Counted from the first letter of the stretch, positions 16,730 through 26,263 are shown. The stretch: 64,000 bases of DNA from Ancylobacter novellus DSM 506 (GCF_000092925.1 NC_014217.1:124001-188000), one strand, 5' to 3'. A program made the numbers and translations. The notes: generated from the letters alone by a model not told the origin.

Positions 16730-17770
16730 ATGAGCGCGCGTACCAACCGCATCCTACTCGGCATCTGCACGGTGGTTCTCGCCGGCGGGGCGATCTTTCT
16801 CGCCCGGCCGGTGATTGCGCCGGTCGCCTTCGCGCTGTTCGTCATGGCGCTGGTCTGGCCGCTGCAGGACCGGCTCCAACGACGCCTGCCGGGGCTCGCC
16901 GCCATGGCGATCACGCTCGCGGTGACCATCCTCGCCGTCTTCGTCGTCGGCTACGCGACGGTGTGGGGGCTGAGCCAGACCGGGCGCTGGCTCGTCACCA
17001 ATGCCGGGCGGTTCCAGGCGCTCTACGCCGAGACCGCGGCGTGGCTGGAAGGGCATGGGCTCTATTCCGCCGGCACGCTGGCCGACACCTTCAGCGCCAG
17101 CTGGCTGATCGGTACCTTCCAGGGGCTGGCCGGCCGGGTGAACGGCATGCTCGGCTTTGCCGTGGTGACGATGATCTATGTGATGCTGGGCCTGCTCGAA
17201 GCCGACATAGTGCGCGACAAGCTGCTTGCGGCCGGCGAGGCGGGCGGACGGCTGGTGCGGGCCAGCGCGGCGACGGCGGCGAAGTTCCGCACCTACATGA
17301 TGGTGCGCACGGTGATGAGCGTGCTCACCGGCCTGTTCGTCTGGGCGGTCACCGCTGCGCTCGGCCTCGACCTCGCGCTCGCCTTCGGTGTCATGGCCTT
17401 CGCGCTCAACTATATCCCCTTCATCGGCCCGCTGGTGGCGACGCTGTTGCCGACCTTCTTCGCGCTGGCGCAGTTCGGCTCCTGGGAGGCGGCGGTGCTG
17501 GTGTTCGTCGCCATGAACGTCATCCAGTTCTTCAGCGGCAGCTATATCGAGCCCCGTGTGGCGGGGAGGGCGCTCGCCATGTCGCCCTTCCTGGTGCTGC
17601 TGTCGGTGTTCTTCTGGGCCTTCATGTGGGGCATCGCCGGCGCCTTCATCGGCGTGCCGCTGGTGATCGCCGCGCTCACCTTCTGCGAGGAGCGCGAGGA
17701 GACGCGCTGGATCGCGCAGCTTCTCTCCGGCCGCGAGGAGAAGCCGCCCGTGCCTGCCGGAGTGTCCTGA
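16730..17770 (+). CDS. AI-2E family transporter (PerM-like)
   Basis: A 346-residue membrane protein of the AI-2E/UPF0118 family. Hydrophobic segments lie at about residues 8-28, 32-48 and 55-78, then a soluble stretch (about 85-140), then five more segments including GFAVVTMIYVMLGLL and FALNYIPFIGPLVATLLPTF, whose Pro-rich loop is the family hallmark, and FLVLLSVFFWAFMWGIAGAF near the end. Family members export small molecules or ions (autoinducer-2 in E. coli TqsA; Na+/H+ exchange in some). SD AAGGG precedes the ATG. Monocistronic by spacing. Substrate unknown. Confidence 0.92.
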   Translation: MSARTNRILLGICTVVLAGGAIFLARPVIAPVAFALFVMALVWPLQDRLQRRLPGLAAMAITLAVTILAVFVVGYATVWGLSQTGRWLVTNAGRFQALYAETAAWLEGHGLYSAGTLADTFSASWLIGTFQGLAGRVNGMLGFAVVTMIYVMLGLLEADIVRDKLLAAGEAGGRLVRASAATAAKFRTYMMVRTVMSVLTGLFVWAVTAALGLDLALAFGVMAFALNYIPFIGPLVATLLPTFFALAQFGSWEAAVLVFVAMNVIQFFSGSYIEPRVAGRALAMSPFLVLLSVFFWAFMWGIAGAFIGVPLVIAALTFCEEREETRWIAQLLSGREEKPPVPAGVS

Positions 17771-17864
17771 GCGCGGGAGGTTCGAGGAGGTTCGAGTCTG
17801 GCCAGAGCGTCGGCGGCGCGCTATTGCTGCCTTGCCGTCAGCGACTTTGCCGGGCGGAGGGTGA

Positions 17865-19082
17865 ATGCGTCTGGTCGTACTCCTGTTGGCCTCGCTCCTG
17901 ACCGCCGGCTGCGCCGGGCGGCCGGTAGGCGTGCTCACGCCGGTCGAGGCGGCCGTGCCGGAGGCGACGAAGGTCGACCTCCTCGTCGCCACCACCCGCG
18001 CGCCGTCGCCCGATGCGGGCATCCGCTACACCGGCGAGCGCGGTCAGGGCGTTTCGCTGAGCGCCTTCACCGTCTCGATCCCGCCGGACAGCCGGCGCGA
18101 GGTCGGTCAGGTGCAGTGGCCGCGTAGCCTGCCGCCCAATCCCGAGACGGACTTCGCCACGCTCAACGTCCAGCCGCTTCCCAGCGTCAAGGCGGCCAAA
18201 GGCTGGCTCGACTCGCACCTGCCGCCGAGCCGGCGCGTGCTGATCTTCGTCCACGGCTACAACAACCGCTTCGAGGATTCGGTCTACCGCTTCGCGCAGA
18301 TCGTCCACGATTCACGCTCGGAAGTGGCGCCGGTGCTGTTCACCTGGCCCTCGCGCGCCCGCGTCTTCGACTATCTGTTCGACCGTGAGAGCACGATCTT
18401 CTCGCGCGACGCCTTCGAGGAGGCGGTCTGGCAGGTGGCGAGCGACCCGCGCGTCGAGGACGTCACCGTCATGGCCCATTCCATGGGCGCGTGGCTGGCG
18501 ATGGAGGGGCTGCGGCAGATGGCGATCCGCCGCGGCAAGCTGCCGGCCAAGATCAGCAACGTCATCCTCGCCTCGCCGGATGTCGACGTCGATGTCTTCG
18601 CCTCGCAATGGCGGGCGTTGAACGGACCCAAGGCGCGCTTCACGCTCTTCGTCTCGCAGGACGACCGCGCGCTGCAGGTCTCGCGCCGCATCGCCGGCGG
18701 CGTCGACCGGCTCGGCCTCATCGACACCCAGAAATATTACGCCGAGCTGGAGAAGTCCGGCATCGTGGTGATCGACCTCACCAAGATGCGCGGCGGCGAC
18801 GCGCTCAACCATGACCGCTTCGCCTCCTCGCCGGAGGTGGTGCAGCTGATCGGCACGCGGCTGGTCAACGGCCAGACGGTGACGGATTCGGAGGTGAGCA
18901 TCGGTGACCGCATCGCTGCCGGCGCCATGGGCGTCGGCCAGACGGTGGGCAGTGCCGCGGGCCTCGCCATCAGCGCGCCGATCGCGGTGGTCGATCCGGC
19001 GACGCGGCGCACCTATCAGGGGCAGATGGAAAGCTTCGGCCGCACCATGAGCGGGACCGTCGAGGACCCCGGCGCGGACTGA
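17865..19082 (+). CDS. DUF900 alpha/beta-hydrolase lipoprotein
   Basis: A 405-residue protein beginning with a lipobox (LLLASLLTAGCAG), so it should be a lipid-anchored envelope protein. The DUF900 hydrolase domain spans about residues 40-300: LLVATTRAPSPDAGIRYTGE, the oxyanion segment RRVLIFVHGYNNRFEDSVY, and the nucleophile elbow VMAHSMGAWLAMEG with Ser in HSMG. An Asp in VILASPDVDVDVF and a His in ALNHDRFASSP could complete the triad. Esterase or lipase activity is expected but the substrate is not known. GGAGGG lies just before the ATG. It is on the same strand as the AI-2E gene, 94 bp downstream. Confidence 0.88.
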   Translation: MRLVVLLLASLLTAGCAGRPVGVLTPVEAAVPEATKVDLLVATTRAPSPDAGIRYTGERGQGVSLSAFTVSIPPDSRREVGQVQWPRSLPPNPETDFATLNVQPLPSVKAAKGWLDSHLPPSRRVLIFVHGYNNRFEDSVYRFAQIVHDSRSEVAPVLFTWPSRARVFDYLFDRESTIFSRDAFEEAVWQVASDPRVEDVTVMAHSMGAWLAMEGLRQMAIRRGKLPAKISNVILASPDVDVDVFASQWRALNGPKARFTLFVSQDDRALQVSRRIAGGVDRLGLIDTQKYYAELEKSGIVVIDLTKMRGGDALNHDRFASSPEVVQLIGTRLVNGQTVTDSEVSIGDRIAAGAMGVGQTVGSAAGLAISAPIAVVDPATRRTYQGQMESFGRTMSGTVEDPGAD

Positions 19083-19104
19083 GGGCGCCGGGATCAGACG
19101 TGAA

Positions 19105-19437
19105 CTACCAGGAGCGGACCCAGCGGCCGGGCTCGAACACCCATTGGCCGCGGCGGAATACCCAGCGCGGGCCGACATAGGTGAATCCGCGGCGGTTCTC
19201 CTCCCAATGGCCGGGCGCCCAGACCCAGCCTCGGCGCGCGCTCCAGTTCCAGTGCCCGGGCACCCAGGTGTAGCCACGGCGCGGTCGCGGGCGCGGCTCG
19301 CGGCGCGGCGGAGGCGGCGCCATGCGAGGGCCGGGGACACCCCACTGCGCATCGGCGGTGGAGGTCAGGGCCGCGCCGGCCGGTGCGGCGAGGGCGGCGG
19401 CCAAGAGGCCCTTGAACAGAGAGCGTCGGGAGAGCAT
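19105..19437 (-). CDS. secreted WxPGHW-repeat protein
   Basis: A 110-residue exported protein. The N-terminus MLSRRSLFKGLLAAALAA resembles a twin-arginine/Sec signal. The mature region has a Pro/Arg-rich linker and then short Trp-Gly repeats (YTWVPGHWNW, WVWAPGHWEE, WVFRRGQWVF, WVRSW) of the YXWXPGHWXW/BcpO-like type found in many proteobacterial periplasmic or outer-membrane small proteins. Function unknown. A strong AAGGAG precedes the start. It lies on the same strand downstream of gltS (22 bp), so it may be the last gene of the patatin-gntP-gltS unit. Confidence 0.85.
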   Translation of the reverse strand: MLSRRSLFKGLLAAALAAPAGAALTSTADAQWGVPGPRMAPPPPRREPRPRPRRGYTWVPGHWNWSARRGWVWAPGHWEENRRGFTYVGPRWVFRRGQWVFEPGRWVRSW

Positions 19438-19458
19438 CGGAACTCCTTGCGGTGAGGG

Positions 19459-20664
19459 TCAACGGGCCAGGAATCCGATCGCGGCCGCGTTGATGATGTC
19501 GATGAAGAACGCGGAGACCAGCGGCAAAATGATGAACGCCCGGGGCGCCGCGCCATGCGTCTTGGTGATCGCCGTCATGTTGGCGATGGCGGTCGGCGTC
19601 GCGCCGAGGCTGATGCCTGTGAAACCGGCGGCGATCACCGCGGCCTGGTAGTCGCGGCCCATCAGTGGGAACACGACGAAGATGATGTAGGCCACCGCCG
19701 CCACCGTCTGCACCGCCAGCACGATGACGAGCGCGAGGCCGAGCCCGCCGATGGTCCAGAGCTGCATGCTCATCAGCGACATGGCGAGGAAGATGTTGAG
19801 CGACAGGTCCGAGACCAGCGCCAGCGCGCGGGTCCGCGTCGGCCAGAGCAGGCGCGAGAACAGACGCGGGACGGTATTGGTCAGCACGATGCCGACCAGT
19901 AGGCAGACCACGAACATGGGCAGCTTGATGCCGGTCTCCTCGACGACGCCCTCCAGGCCGAAGCCGATCAATATGGCGACGTTAAGCACCAGTACGGTAC
20001 GCAGCAGGCTGACATGGCCGATGTCGTCGGCCGGCGAATTCTCCGCCTTGGCCGGCAGGCCGACCGCGGCGTCGCCATAGGCGGGGCCGTGCAGCTTGTA
20101 GCGGCCGATCAGGTGGCGGGCGATCGGCCCGCCGGCGAGGCTCGCCAGCACGAGGCCGAGGGTAGCCGAAGCGATGCCGATTTCCATCGCGTTCGGCACG
20201 CCGAATCGCTGGGAGATCAGCGGGGCCCAGGCGATGGTCGTGCCGTGCCCGCCGATCAGCGAGGCGGAGCCGAGGAAGACGGTGAGCCCCTCCGGCAGGC
20301 CGAGCGCGGCGACGGCGCCGATGGCGATGAAGTTCTGGATGACGAGGAAGACGACGGTGAGCGCCAGCAGGATGATCAAAGGGCGCCCGCCGGAGATCAG
20401 GTCGTCGAGCCGGGCGTTGAGGCCGATGCCGGTGAAGAAATAGAGCAGCAGCATGTCGCGTGCCTGGAGCGCGAAGCTGATCTCGGCGCCGAGCAGGCGG
20501 TAGGCGAGCAGCGTGACGGTCGCCGCCAGCAGGCCGCCGGTGACCGCCTCGGGGATGTTCCAGGCGCGCAGCGGTGCGATCAGGCGATTGAGGCCGGACC
20601 CGGCGAAGAACACCAAAATGGCGACGGTGAAGGTCAGAAGACCGGAGACCTGGATCGACGCCAT
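19459..20664 (-). CDS. gltS: sodium/glutamate symporter
   Basis: A 401-residue Na+-coupled glutamate permease. GltS family features are clear: about ten hydrophobic segments, two pore-loop repeats with GGHGTTIAWAP and GISLGATPTAIANM, and the early segment DMLLLYFFTGIGLNA. There are two adjacent ATGs (20667, 20664); the second is better spaced from GGAGG. It lies 31 bp downstream of the GntP permease gene on the same strand, probably in one operon with the patatin gene. Why a glutamate carrier is placed with a lipase-like protein and a gluconate-type permease is not obvious. Confidence 0.95.
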   Translation of the reverse strand: MASIQVSGLLTFTVAILVFFAGSGLNRLIAPLRAWNIPEAVTGGLLAATVTLLAYRLLGAEISFALQARDMLLLYFFTGIGLNARLDDLISGGRPLIILLALTVVFLVIQNFIAIGAVAALGLPEGLTVFLGSASLIGGHGTTIAWAPLISQRFGVPNAMEIGIASATLGLVLASLAGGPIARHLIGRYKLHGPAYGDAAVGLPAKAENSPADDIGHVSLLRTVLVLNVAILIGFGLEGVVEETGIKLPMFVVCLLVGIVLTNTVPRLFSRLLWPTRTRALALVSDLSLNIFLAMSLMSMQLWTIGGLGLALVIVLAVQTVAAVAYIIFVVFPLMGRDYQAAVIAAGFTGISLGATPTAIANMTAITKTHGAAPRAFIILPLVSAFFIDIINAAAIGFLAR

Positions 20665-20695
20665 CATTCCTCCGGCAAGAACATCATCCGGCGCG

Positions 20696-22147
20696 TCAGA
20701 AACTGCCGGCTACCGAGCCGAGCGCGATGACCGCCACCAGCGCCACTATGGCACCGACGATAGCGACCATGACGATGTCGAGATAGCTCTGTTTCGGCGT
20801 GACGCCGCAGACCGCCAGCAGCGTGACCACGGCGCCGCTGTGCGGCAGGCTGTCGAGCGTGCCCGCGCTCATCACCGCCACGCGGTGCAGCAGCGCCGGG
20901 TCGATGCCGAGCTCGCCGGCGCGCTGGAGATAGGTGGCGCCGAGCGCGTCGAGCGCGATGGTGAGGCCGCCCGAGGCAGAACCCGTCAAAGCCGCGAGGA
21001 TGTTGGTCGCCACCGCCAGCGACACCAGCGGCCCGCCGCCGATCGACAGCACCCAGTCGCGCACCAGCGCGAAGGCCGGGAGCGCCGCCACCACGGCGCC
21101 GAAGCCGACGAGGCTCGCCACCGAGAAGATCGGCAGCACCGAGGCGTTGGCGCCGGCGTCCATGGTTTCGCGCAGTTTTGGCAGGCGACGCCGGTTGATG
21201 GCGATGGTGGCAAGAATAGCGACAATCAGTGCCACCGCTACCGACCAGACGCCACTGACGCCCGAAAAGGTGACACCGCCCCAGCGCGGCTCGGCGAGGA
21301 AGGAGAAGTCGAGCCGCGGCAGGATGACGAAGGACATGAGGAGGTTCACGACGATCACCAGCACCAGCGGCAGCGCCGCCAGCGCGATGGAGGGACGCTC
21401 CACGCTGAGGTGGCCGTGCTCGATCTCCGCCGGGTCGAATTCGCGCGTGACGGTCGCCCGCTCGCGCAGCACCGGATCGGTCACGACCGCATGCAGGTCC
21501 GGCCCGATGCCGTCGAAGCCCTCGCCGGCACGCCGGGCGCTCGCCTCGGCGCGGGAGAGCCACCACAGGCCGAAGCCGAGCATGATCAATGAAGCAATGA
21601 TGCCGAGCCCCGGCGCGGCGAAGGGCGTGGTGCCGAAGAACGGCATGGGGATGGCGTTCTGGATCGCCGGCGTGCCGGGCAGCGCCATCATGGTGAAGGT
21701 GAAGGTGCCGAGCGCGATGGCCGGCGGCATCAGCCGGCGCGGGATGTCGGCGACGCGGAACAGCGCCTCGGCCATCGGCGCCAGCACGAACAAAGCGACG
21801 AACAGGCTCACGCCGCCATAGGTGACGATGGCGCCGGCCAGCACCACGGCGAGGATGGCGCGCTCGGCGCCGAGCTTCTCGGTCATGAACTCGGCGATGG
21901 CGGTGACCGAGCCACTATCCTCCATCAGCTTGCCGAACAGCGCGCCGAGCAGGAACAGCGGGAAGAACTGGCCGACGAAGCTCGCCGCGCTGCCCATGAA
22001 GGTCTGCGTCCAGTTGGCGAGCAGCGGCTCATTGGAGAGCAGGGCGGCGATCAGCGCCGAGAGCGGGGCGAGCAGCAGCACGCTCCAGCCGCGATAGGCG
22101 AACCAGATGAGCAGGCCGAGGCCGAGGAGGATGCCGATGAGGCCCAT
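20696..22147 (-). CDS. GntP-family permease
   Basis: A 483-residue inner-membrane carrier with about 12 hydrophobic segments. Family motifs include FFPLFLLGALFGKLMEDSGS, AIVTYGGVSLFVALFVLAPM and the C-terminal repeat LDSLPHSGAVVTLLAVCG. GntP members carry gluconate, hydroxybutyrate, citrate or related organic acids; the substrate cannot be read from sequence. The start lies 3 nt after the patatin-like gene's stop, so the two are translationally coupled. A C4 or 3-hydroxy acid released by the patatin-like enzyme is one possible substrate (inference only). Confidence 0.9.
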   Translation of the reverse strand: MGLIGILLGLGLLIWFAYRGWSVLLLAPLSALIAALLSNEPLLANWTQTFMGSAASFVGQFFPLFLLGALFGKLMEDSGSVTAIAEFMTEKLGAERAILAVVLAGAIVTYGGVSLFVALFVLAPMAEALFRVADIPRRLMPPAIALGTFTFTMMALPGTPAIQNAIPMPFFGTTPFAAPGLGIIASLIMLGFGLWWLSRAEASARRAGEGFDGIGPDLHAVVTDPVLRERATVTREFDPAEIEHGHLSVERPSIALAALPLVLVIVVNLLMSFVILPRLDFSFLAEPRWGGVTFSGVSGVWSVAVALIVAILATIAINRRRLPKLRETMDAGANASVLPIFSVASLVGFGAVVAALPAFALVRDWVLSIGGGPLVSLAVATNILAALTGSASGGLTIALDALGATYLQRAGELGIDPALLHRVAVMSAGTLDSLPHSGAVVTLLAVCGVTPKQSYLDIVMVAIVGAIVALVAVIALGSVAGSF

Positions 22148-22150
22148 GGC

Positions 22151-23257
22151 TCATACCCCTTCCAGCAGCACGTCGAGATCGACCGAGGAGCGCTTGCCGA
22201 TATTGTCGGCGTCGGCGTCGAGGAAAGCCTGCGCCGCCTTGCGTCCCTCCTCGCGCAGCATGGAGAGGAAGTCCCAGCCGGCATTGAGCTTCGAGGAATA
22301 GCCGAGGGTCGCCATGATCTCGTTGCGCACCAGATGGATGCGCATCTTCGCCCATTGCGCGCCCTCGCTGTGGCCGGGATCGGCGACCTGGCGCAGCAGG
22401 GCGATCATGCGCAATTCCTTCAGAAGCGCCGAGTTGAACGACACTTCGTTGAGCCGGTTCAGGATTTCGGCGGCGCTGCGCGGTGTGCCGGGCCGCTCGA
22501 TCGGGTTGATCGGGATGAGGATGGTGTCGTCGGAATCGAGCTCACGCACCAGAGGCGTCATGGTCGGGTTGCCGGCATAGCCGCCGTCCCAGTAGCTCTC
22601 GCCGTCGATCTCCACCGCCTGGAACAGGGTCGGCAGGCAGGCGGAGGCGAGCAGCACGTCGGGCGTGATCTCGGCGTTGCGGAACACCCGCCCGCGCCCG
22701 GTGCGCACATTGGTGGCGGTGATGAAGACCTTGATGGGCGAGGTCTTCAGCCGGTCGAAGTCGATCGCCTTTTCGAGAATGTCGCGCAGCGGATTGGTGC
22801 CGGCGGGGTTGAGGTCGTAGGGCGAATAGAGCCGCGACATCAGGTCCATGGCGATGAACATGGGCGAATGGTCGAGCGTCCAGCGGCCGAACAGCACGTC
22901 GAGCGGGCCGCGCTGGAACGGGCTGAAGCGCGCCGCTTCGGCCACATGGCGCCAATAGGCATCGAGCGCCGCGCGCGCCCCTGCCGCGCCGCCGGCCGCG
23001 TAGCCGTCCGCCATCACCGCCGCGTTCATCGCCCCGGCCGAGGTGCCGGAGACGCCGTCGATGCGCAGCCACTCCTCTTCCAGCAGACGGTCGAGAACGC
23101 CCCAGGTGAAGGCACCGTGCGAGCCGCCGCCCTGCAGCGCAAGGTCGATGAGAACGGGAGCGCGACGCGCATCCGTTGCCGGCTCAGCGTTCGGCGAAGG
23201 GGCGTTGTCCGCTCCTGATGGCCGGCGGGCGCGGGTCGCAGACGTTGGACGTGGCAT
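22151..23257 (-). CDS. patatin-like phospholipase
   Basis: A 368-residue acyl hydrolase with a Ser-Asp dyad. The oxyanion motif LQGGGSHGAFTWGVLD and nucleophile elbow DGVSGTSAGAMNA lie at about residues 41-80, and the catalytic Asp is in YWDGGYAGNPTMTPL near residue 230. The first 30 residues are charged and low-complexity with no signal peptide, so it is probably cytoplasmic. In related bacteria such proteins hydrolyse phospholipids or are linked to polyhydroxybutyrate metabolism. Here it heads an operon with GntP and GltS permeases and no 3-hydroxybutyrate dehydrogenase is seen. Confidence 0.93.
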   Translation of the reverse strand: MPRPTSATRARRPSGADNAPSPNAEPATDARRAPVLIDLALQGGGSHGAFTWGVLDRLLEEEWLRIDGVSGTSAGAMNAAVMADGYAAGGAAGARAALDAYWRHVAEAARFSPFQRGPLDVLFGRWTLDHSPMFIAMDLMSRLYSPYDLNPAGTNPLRDILEKAIDFDRLKTSPIKVFITATNVRTGRGRVFRNAEITPDVLLASACLPTLFQAVEIDGESYWDGGYAGNPTMTPLVRELDSDDTILIPINPIERPGTPRSAAEILNRLNEVSFNSALLKELRMIALLRQVADPGHSEGAQWAKMRIHLVRNEIMATLGYSSKLNAGWDFLSMLREEGRKAAQAFLDADADNIGKRSSVDLDVLLEGV

Positions 23258-23566
23258 TAACCGGCCTCCCGGACTGGATCACGGCACCGTATAGCCCCTC
23301 ATGCTGAGCCGCAACATTCCTGAAGCGGTCACCGTCCTGCAATACTCCCAAGTTTGCCGGTTACGCCGGGAATTCAAGCCTAAAAGAACCCTGTCGTGGC
23401 ACGCATTATTCCAGTTCTGTTTCGCATTCGCAGCATGAAAATGGAAAGGTGACAAGACGATCATATTTTGATTACATGCAAACAATTATAGAGTTTGGGA
23501 AATTTATTCGAAACTTGATCTATAAGTCGAGCTGACCACGCACCTTTCCCCCTCAAGAGGCGCAAC
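23258..23566. promoter_or_regulatory. AT-rich divergent control region, patatin / arcDA
   Basis: This 309-bp gap has no gene that I can support; a 68-codon minus-strand reading (23279-23485) has no family features. The right half is notably AT-rich against the GC-rich background and holds the arcDA promoter described separately. The left end holds the unseen promoter of the patatin operon. Confidence 0.6.
23468..23508 (+). promoter_or_regulatory. FNR/ANR-type class II promoter of arcDA
   Basis: TTGAT-TACA-TGCAA (23468-23481) matches the FNR/ANR consensus TTGAT-N4-ATCAA at 8 of 10 positions. A -10-like TTTATT lies at 23503-23508. If the start of transcription is near 23516, the box is centred at -41.5, the classical activating position. 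Arginine deiminase genes are activated by ANR/FNR in other proteobacteria, so anaerobic induction is likely. Confidence 0.6.
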
Positions 23567-25000
23567 ATGGCCGACCCGCAGGCGGGCAAACTTCCGCTTC
23601 CCACCTTGACCGCCATGGTCGTCGGCTCGATGGTCGGGGCGGGCATCTTCAACCTTCCCGGCCGCTTCGCCACCGCTACGGGACCCTTCGGCGCCATCAT
23701 CGCCTGGCTGATCGCCGGCACCGGCATGTACATGCTGGCGCGGGTCTTCCAGGCGCTGGCAGAAAAGCGACCGGACATCGACGCCGGTGTCTTCGCCTAT
23801 GCCAAGGCCGGCTTCGGCGATTACATGGGCTTCCTCTCGGCCTTCGGTTACTGGCTGGGAAGCTGCCTCGGCAACGTGTTCTACTGGGTGCTGATCGGGT
23901 CGACGCTCGGCCGTTTCTTCCCCGACATCTTCGGCGACGGTTCCAGCGCCACCGCGATCATCGTGTCGCTGGTCGGCATCTGGGCCTTCCATTTCATGAT
24001 CCTGCGCGGCGTCGAGCAGGCGACCTTCATCAACACCATCGTCACCATCGCCAAGATCGTTCCGATCCTGGTGGCGGTCCTCGCCTTCGTCTTCTTCTTC
24101 AACTACACGCAGTTCTCGGAGAACTTCTTCGGCGGCGTCGGTATGCCGGAGAAGACATTGGTTGCGCAGGTGCGCGACACCATGCTGATCACGGTATTCG
24201 TGTTCATCGGCATCGAGGGCGCCAGCGTCTATTCGCGCTACGCCAAGAAGCGCTCGGATGTCGGCGCCGCCACCATTCTCGGCTTCGTCGCCGTCACCGG
24301 CCTCATGGTGGCCGTCACCCTGCTGCCCTATGCGACGGCGCCGCGCGCGGCCATCGCCGGCGTGCAGAATCCCTCACTCGCCGGCGCGTTGGAGCTCGTC
24401 GTCGGTCACTGGGGCGCGGTGTTCATCTCCGTCGGCGTGCTGATCTCGGTGCTCGGCGCCTATCTCGCCTGGTCGCTGATCTGCGCCGAGGTGCTGTTCG
24501 CCGCGGCGAAGTCGAGCGACATGCCGCGCCTCTTCGCGGCGCAGAACGCCAACCGCGTGCCGGCCAACGCGCTGTGGCTGACCAATATCGTCGTCTCACT
24601 CTTCGTCATCTCGACCTACTGGTCGCGCGACGCCTTCAATTTCATGCTGGACATGACCAGCGTGACGTCGCTGCTGCCCTATCTGCTGGTTGCCGGCTAT
24701 GGCGTGCTGCTGGCCCGCAGCGGCGTCGGCTACGAGGCGACGCCCGGCGAGCGCGGCCGCGACCAGATCTTCGCCTGGATCGCCATCGTCTACACCCTGT
24801 TCATGTTCGTCGCCGCCGGGCTCAAATACGTGCTGCTCGTCACCGTGCTCTTCGTGCCGGGCACCATCCTGTACTTCTGGGCGCGGCGCGAGCAGCAGGC
24901 GCGGCTGTTCACGCCGGTCGAACTGGTGGTCTTCATCATTACCCTCGTCGGCGGTGCTGTCGGCGCCTATGGGCTGGCCACCGGCCTCATCACCCCCTGA
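23567..25000 (+). CDS. arcD: arginine/ornithine antiporter
   Basis: A 477-residue APC-superfamily antiporter that exchanges extracellular arginine for ornithine in the arginine deiminase pathway. It has about 12-13 hydrophobic segments. The first carries VVGSMVGAGIFNLPG, the substrate-binding loop of basic amino-acid antiporters, and VFIGIEGASVYSRYAKKRSD is typical of ArcD/YdgI. AGAGG precedes the ATG. It is followed by arcA after 27 bp. A collapsed paralogue lies 7 kb upstream (16331-16605), so this may be the only working copy in the region. Confidence 0.95.
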   Translation: MADPQAGKLPLPTLTAMVVGSMVGAGIFNLPGRFATATGPFGAIIAWLIAGTGMYMLARVFQALAEKRPDIDAGVFAYAKAGFGDYMGFLSAFGYWLGSCLGNVFYWVLIGSTLGRFFPDIFGDGSSATAIIVSLVGIWAFHFMILRGVEQATFINTIVTIAKIVPILVAVLAFVFFFNYTQFSENFFGGVGMPEKTLVAQVRDTMLITVFVFIGIEGASVYSRYAKKRSDVGAATILGFVAVTGLMVAVTLLPYATAPRAAIAGVQNPSLAGALELVVGHWGAVFISVGVLISVLGAYLAWSLICAEVLFAAAKSSDMPRLFAAQNANRVPANALWLTNIVVSLFVISTYWSRDAFNFMLDMTSVTSLLPYLLVAGYGVLLARSGVGYEATPGERGRDQIFAWIAIVYTLFMFVAAGLKYVLLVTVLFVPGTILYFWARREQQARLFTPVELVVFIITLVGGAVGAYGLATGLITP

Positions 25001-25027
25001 ACAAGAAAAGCCATCGGGAGACCTGCC

Positions 25028-26263
25028 ATGGAAACCAGTTTCGGCGTCCACTCGGAGGTCGGCCAGCTGCGCAAGGTCCTGGTCTGCGCGCCGGGCCGTG
25101 CGCATCAGCGGCTGACGCCCAGCAATTGCGACGCGCTGCTGTTCGACGACGTATTGTGGGTCGACGTTGCCAAGCGCGACCATTTCGACTTCATCACCAA
25201 GATGCGCGACCGCGGCATCGAGGTGGTGGAGATGCACAATCTGCTCACCGAGACGCTCGCCGTCCCGGAAGCCAAGAAATGGATCCTCGACAACCAGGTG
25301 GCGCCGAACCAGATCGGCCTCGGCTTCGTCGAGGAGGTGCGCTCCTATCTCGAGGGCCTGCCGAACCGCCAACTGGCGGAGACGCTGATCGGCGGCCTCT
25401 CCACCTACGAGTTCCCCGAGACCATCGGCGGCGAGACGCTGGCGCTGATCCGCGACGCCGCCGGCGTCAACGAATACCTGCTGCCGCCGCTGCCCAACAC
25501 GCTCTACACCCGCGATACGACCTGCTGGATCTATGGCGGCGTCACGCTCAACCCGCTCTACTGGCCGGCGCGGCACGAGGAGACAATCCTCACCAGCTCG
25601 ATCTACAAATTCCACCCGGACTTCGCGGGCAAGGTGAATGTCTGGTGGGGCGACCCGACCAAGGATTGGGGCCTCGCCACGCTGGAAGGCGGCGACGTGA
25701 TGCCGATCGGCAAGGGCAACGTGCTGATCGGCATGAGCGAGCGCACCTCGCGCCAGGCCATCAGCCAGGCCGCGGCGGCGCTGTTCGAGAAGGGCGGGGC
25801 GGAGCGTGTCATCGTCGCCGCCATGCCGAAGCTGCGCGCGGCGATGCATCTCGACACGGTGTTCACCTTCGCCGACCGCGACTGCGTGCTGATCTACCCC
25901 GACATCGTCGACAAGATCGAGTGCTTCTCCTACCGGCCGGACGGCAAGGGCGGCGTCGAGCTCTCCAGGGACAAGGGCCTCATCGAGACGGTGAAGGAGG
26001 CTCTGGGCCTCAAGGAGATCCGCGTCGTCGAGACCGGCGGCAACGACTATATGCGCGAGCGCACGCAGTGGGACAGCGGCGCCAACCTCGTCTGCGCCTC
26101 GCCGGGCGTGGTCTTCGCCTATGACCGCAACACCTATGCCAACACGCTGCTGCGCAAGGCGGGGATCGAGGTCATCACCATAGACGGCTCCGAGCTCGGC
26201 CGCGGGCGCGGCGGCGGCCATTGCATGACCTGCCCGATCATCCGCGACGCGGTGGATTTCTGA
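25028..26263 (+). CDS. arcA: arginine deiminase
   Basis: Hydrolyses L-arginine to citrulline and ammonia. The 411-residue length is normal. Active-site segments are present: Asp-containing [34 protein letters not shown], the catalytic His in [16 protein letters not shown], and the C-terminal nucleophile Cys in [19 protein letters not shown] precedes the ATG and the gene is co-transcribed with arcD. Neither ornithine carbamoyltransferase (arcB) nor carbamate kinase (arcC) follows; the next gene is on the other strand. ATP gain from arginine would need those functions elsewhere in the genome. Confidence 0.97.
   Translation: METSFGVHSEVGQLRKVLVCAPGRAHQRLTPSNCDALLFDDVLWVDVAKRDHFDFITKMRDRGIEVVEMHNLLTETLAVPEAKKWILDNQVAPNQIGLGFVEEVRSYLEGLPNRQLAETLIGGLSTYEFPETIGGETLALIRDAAGVNEYLLPPLPNTLYTRDTTCWIYGGVTLNPLYWPARHEETILTSSIYKFHPDFAGKVNVWWGDPTKDWGLATLEGGDVMPIGKGNVLIGMSERTSRQAISQAAAALFEKGGAERVIVAAMPKLRAAMHLDTVFTFADRDCVLIYPDIVDKIECFSYRPDGKGGVELSRDKGLIETVKEALGLKEIRVVETGGNDYMRERTQWDSGANLVCASPGVVFAYDRNTYANTLLRKAGIEVITIDGSELGRGRGGGHCMTCPIIRDAVDF

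Noticed and set aside
23279..23485. 68-codon minus-strand frame in the AT-rich gap before arcD
   Set aside because: No SD, no family features, and it overlaps the FNR-type promoter.
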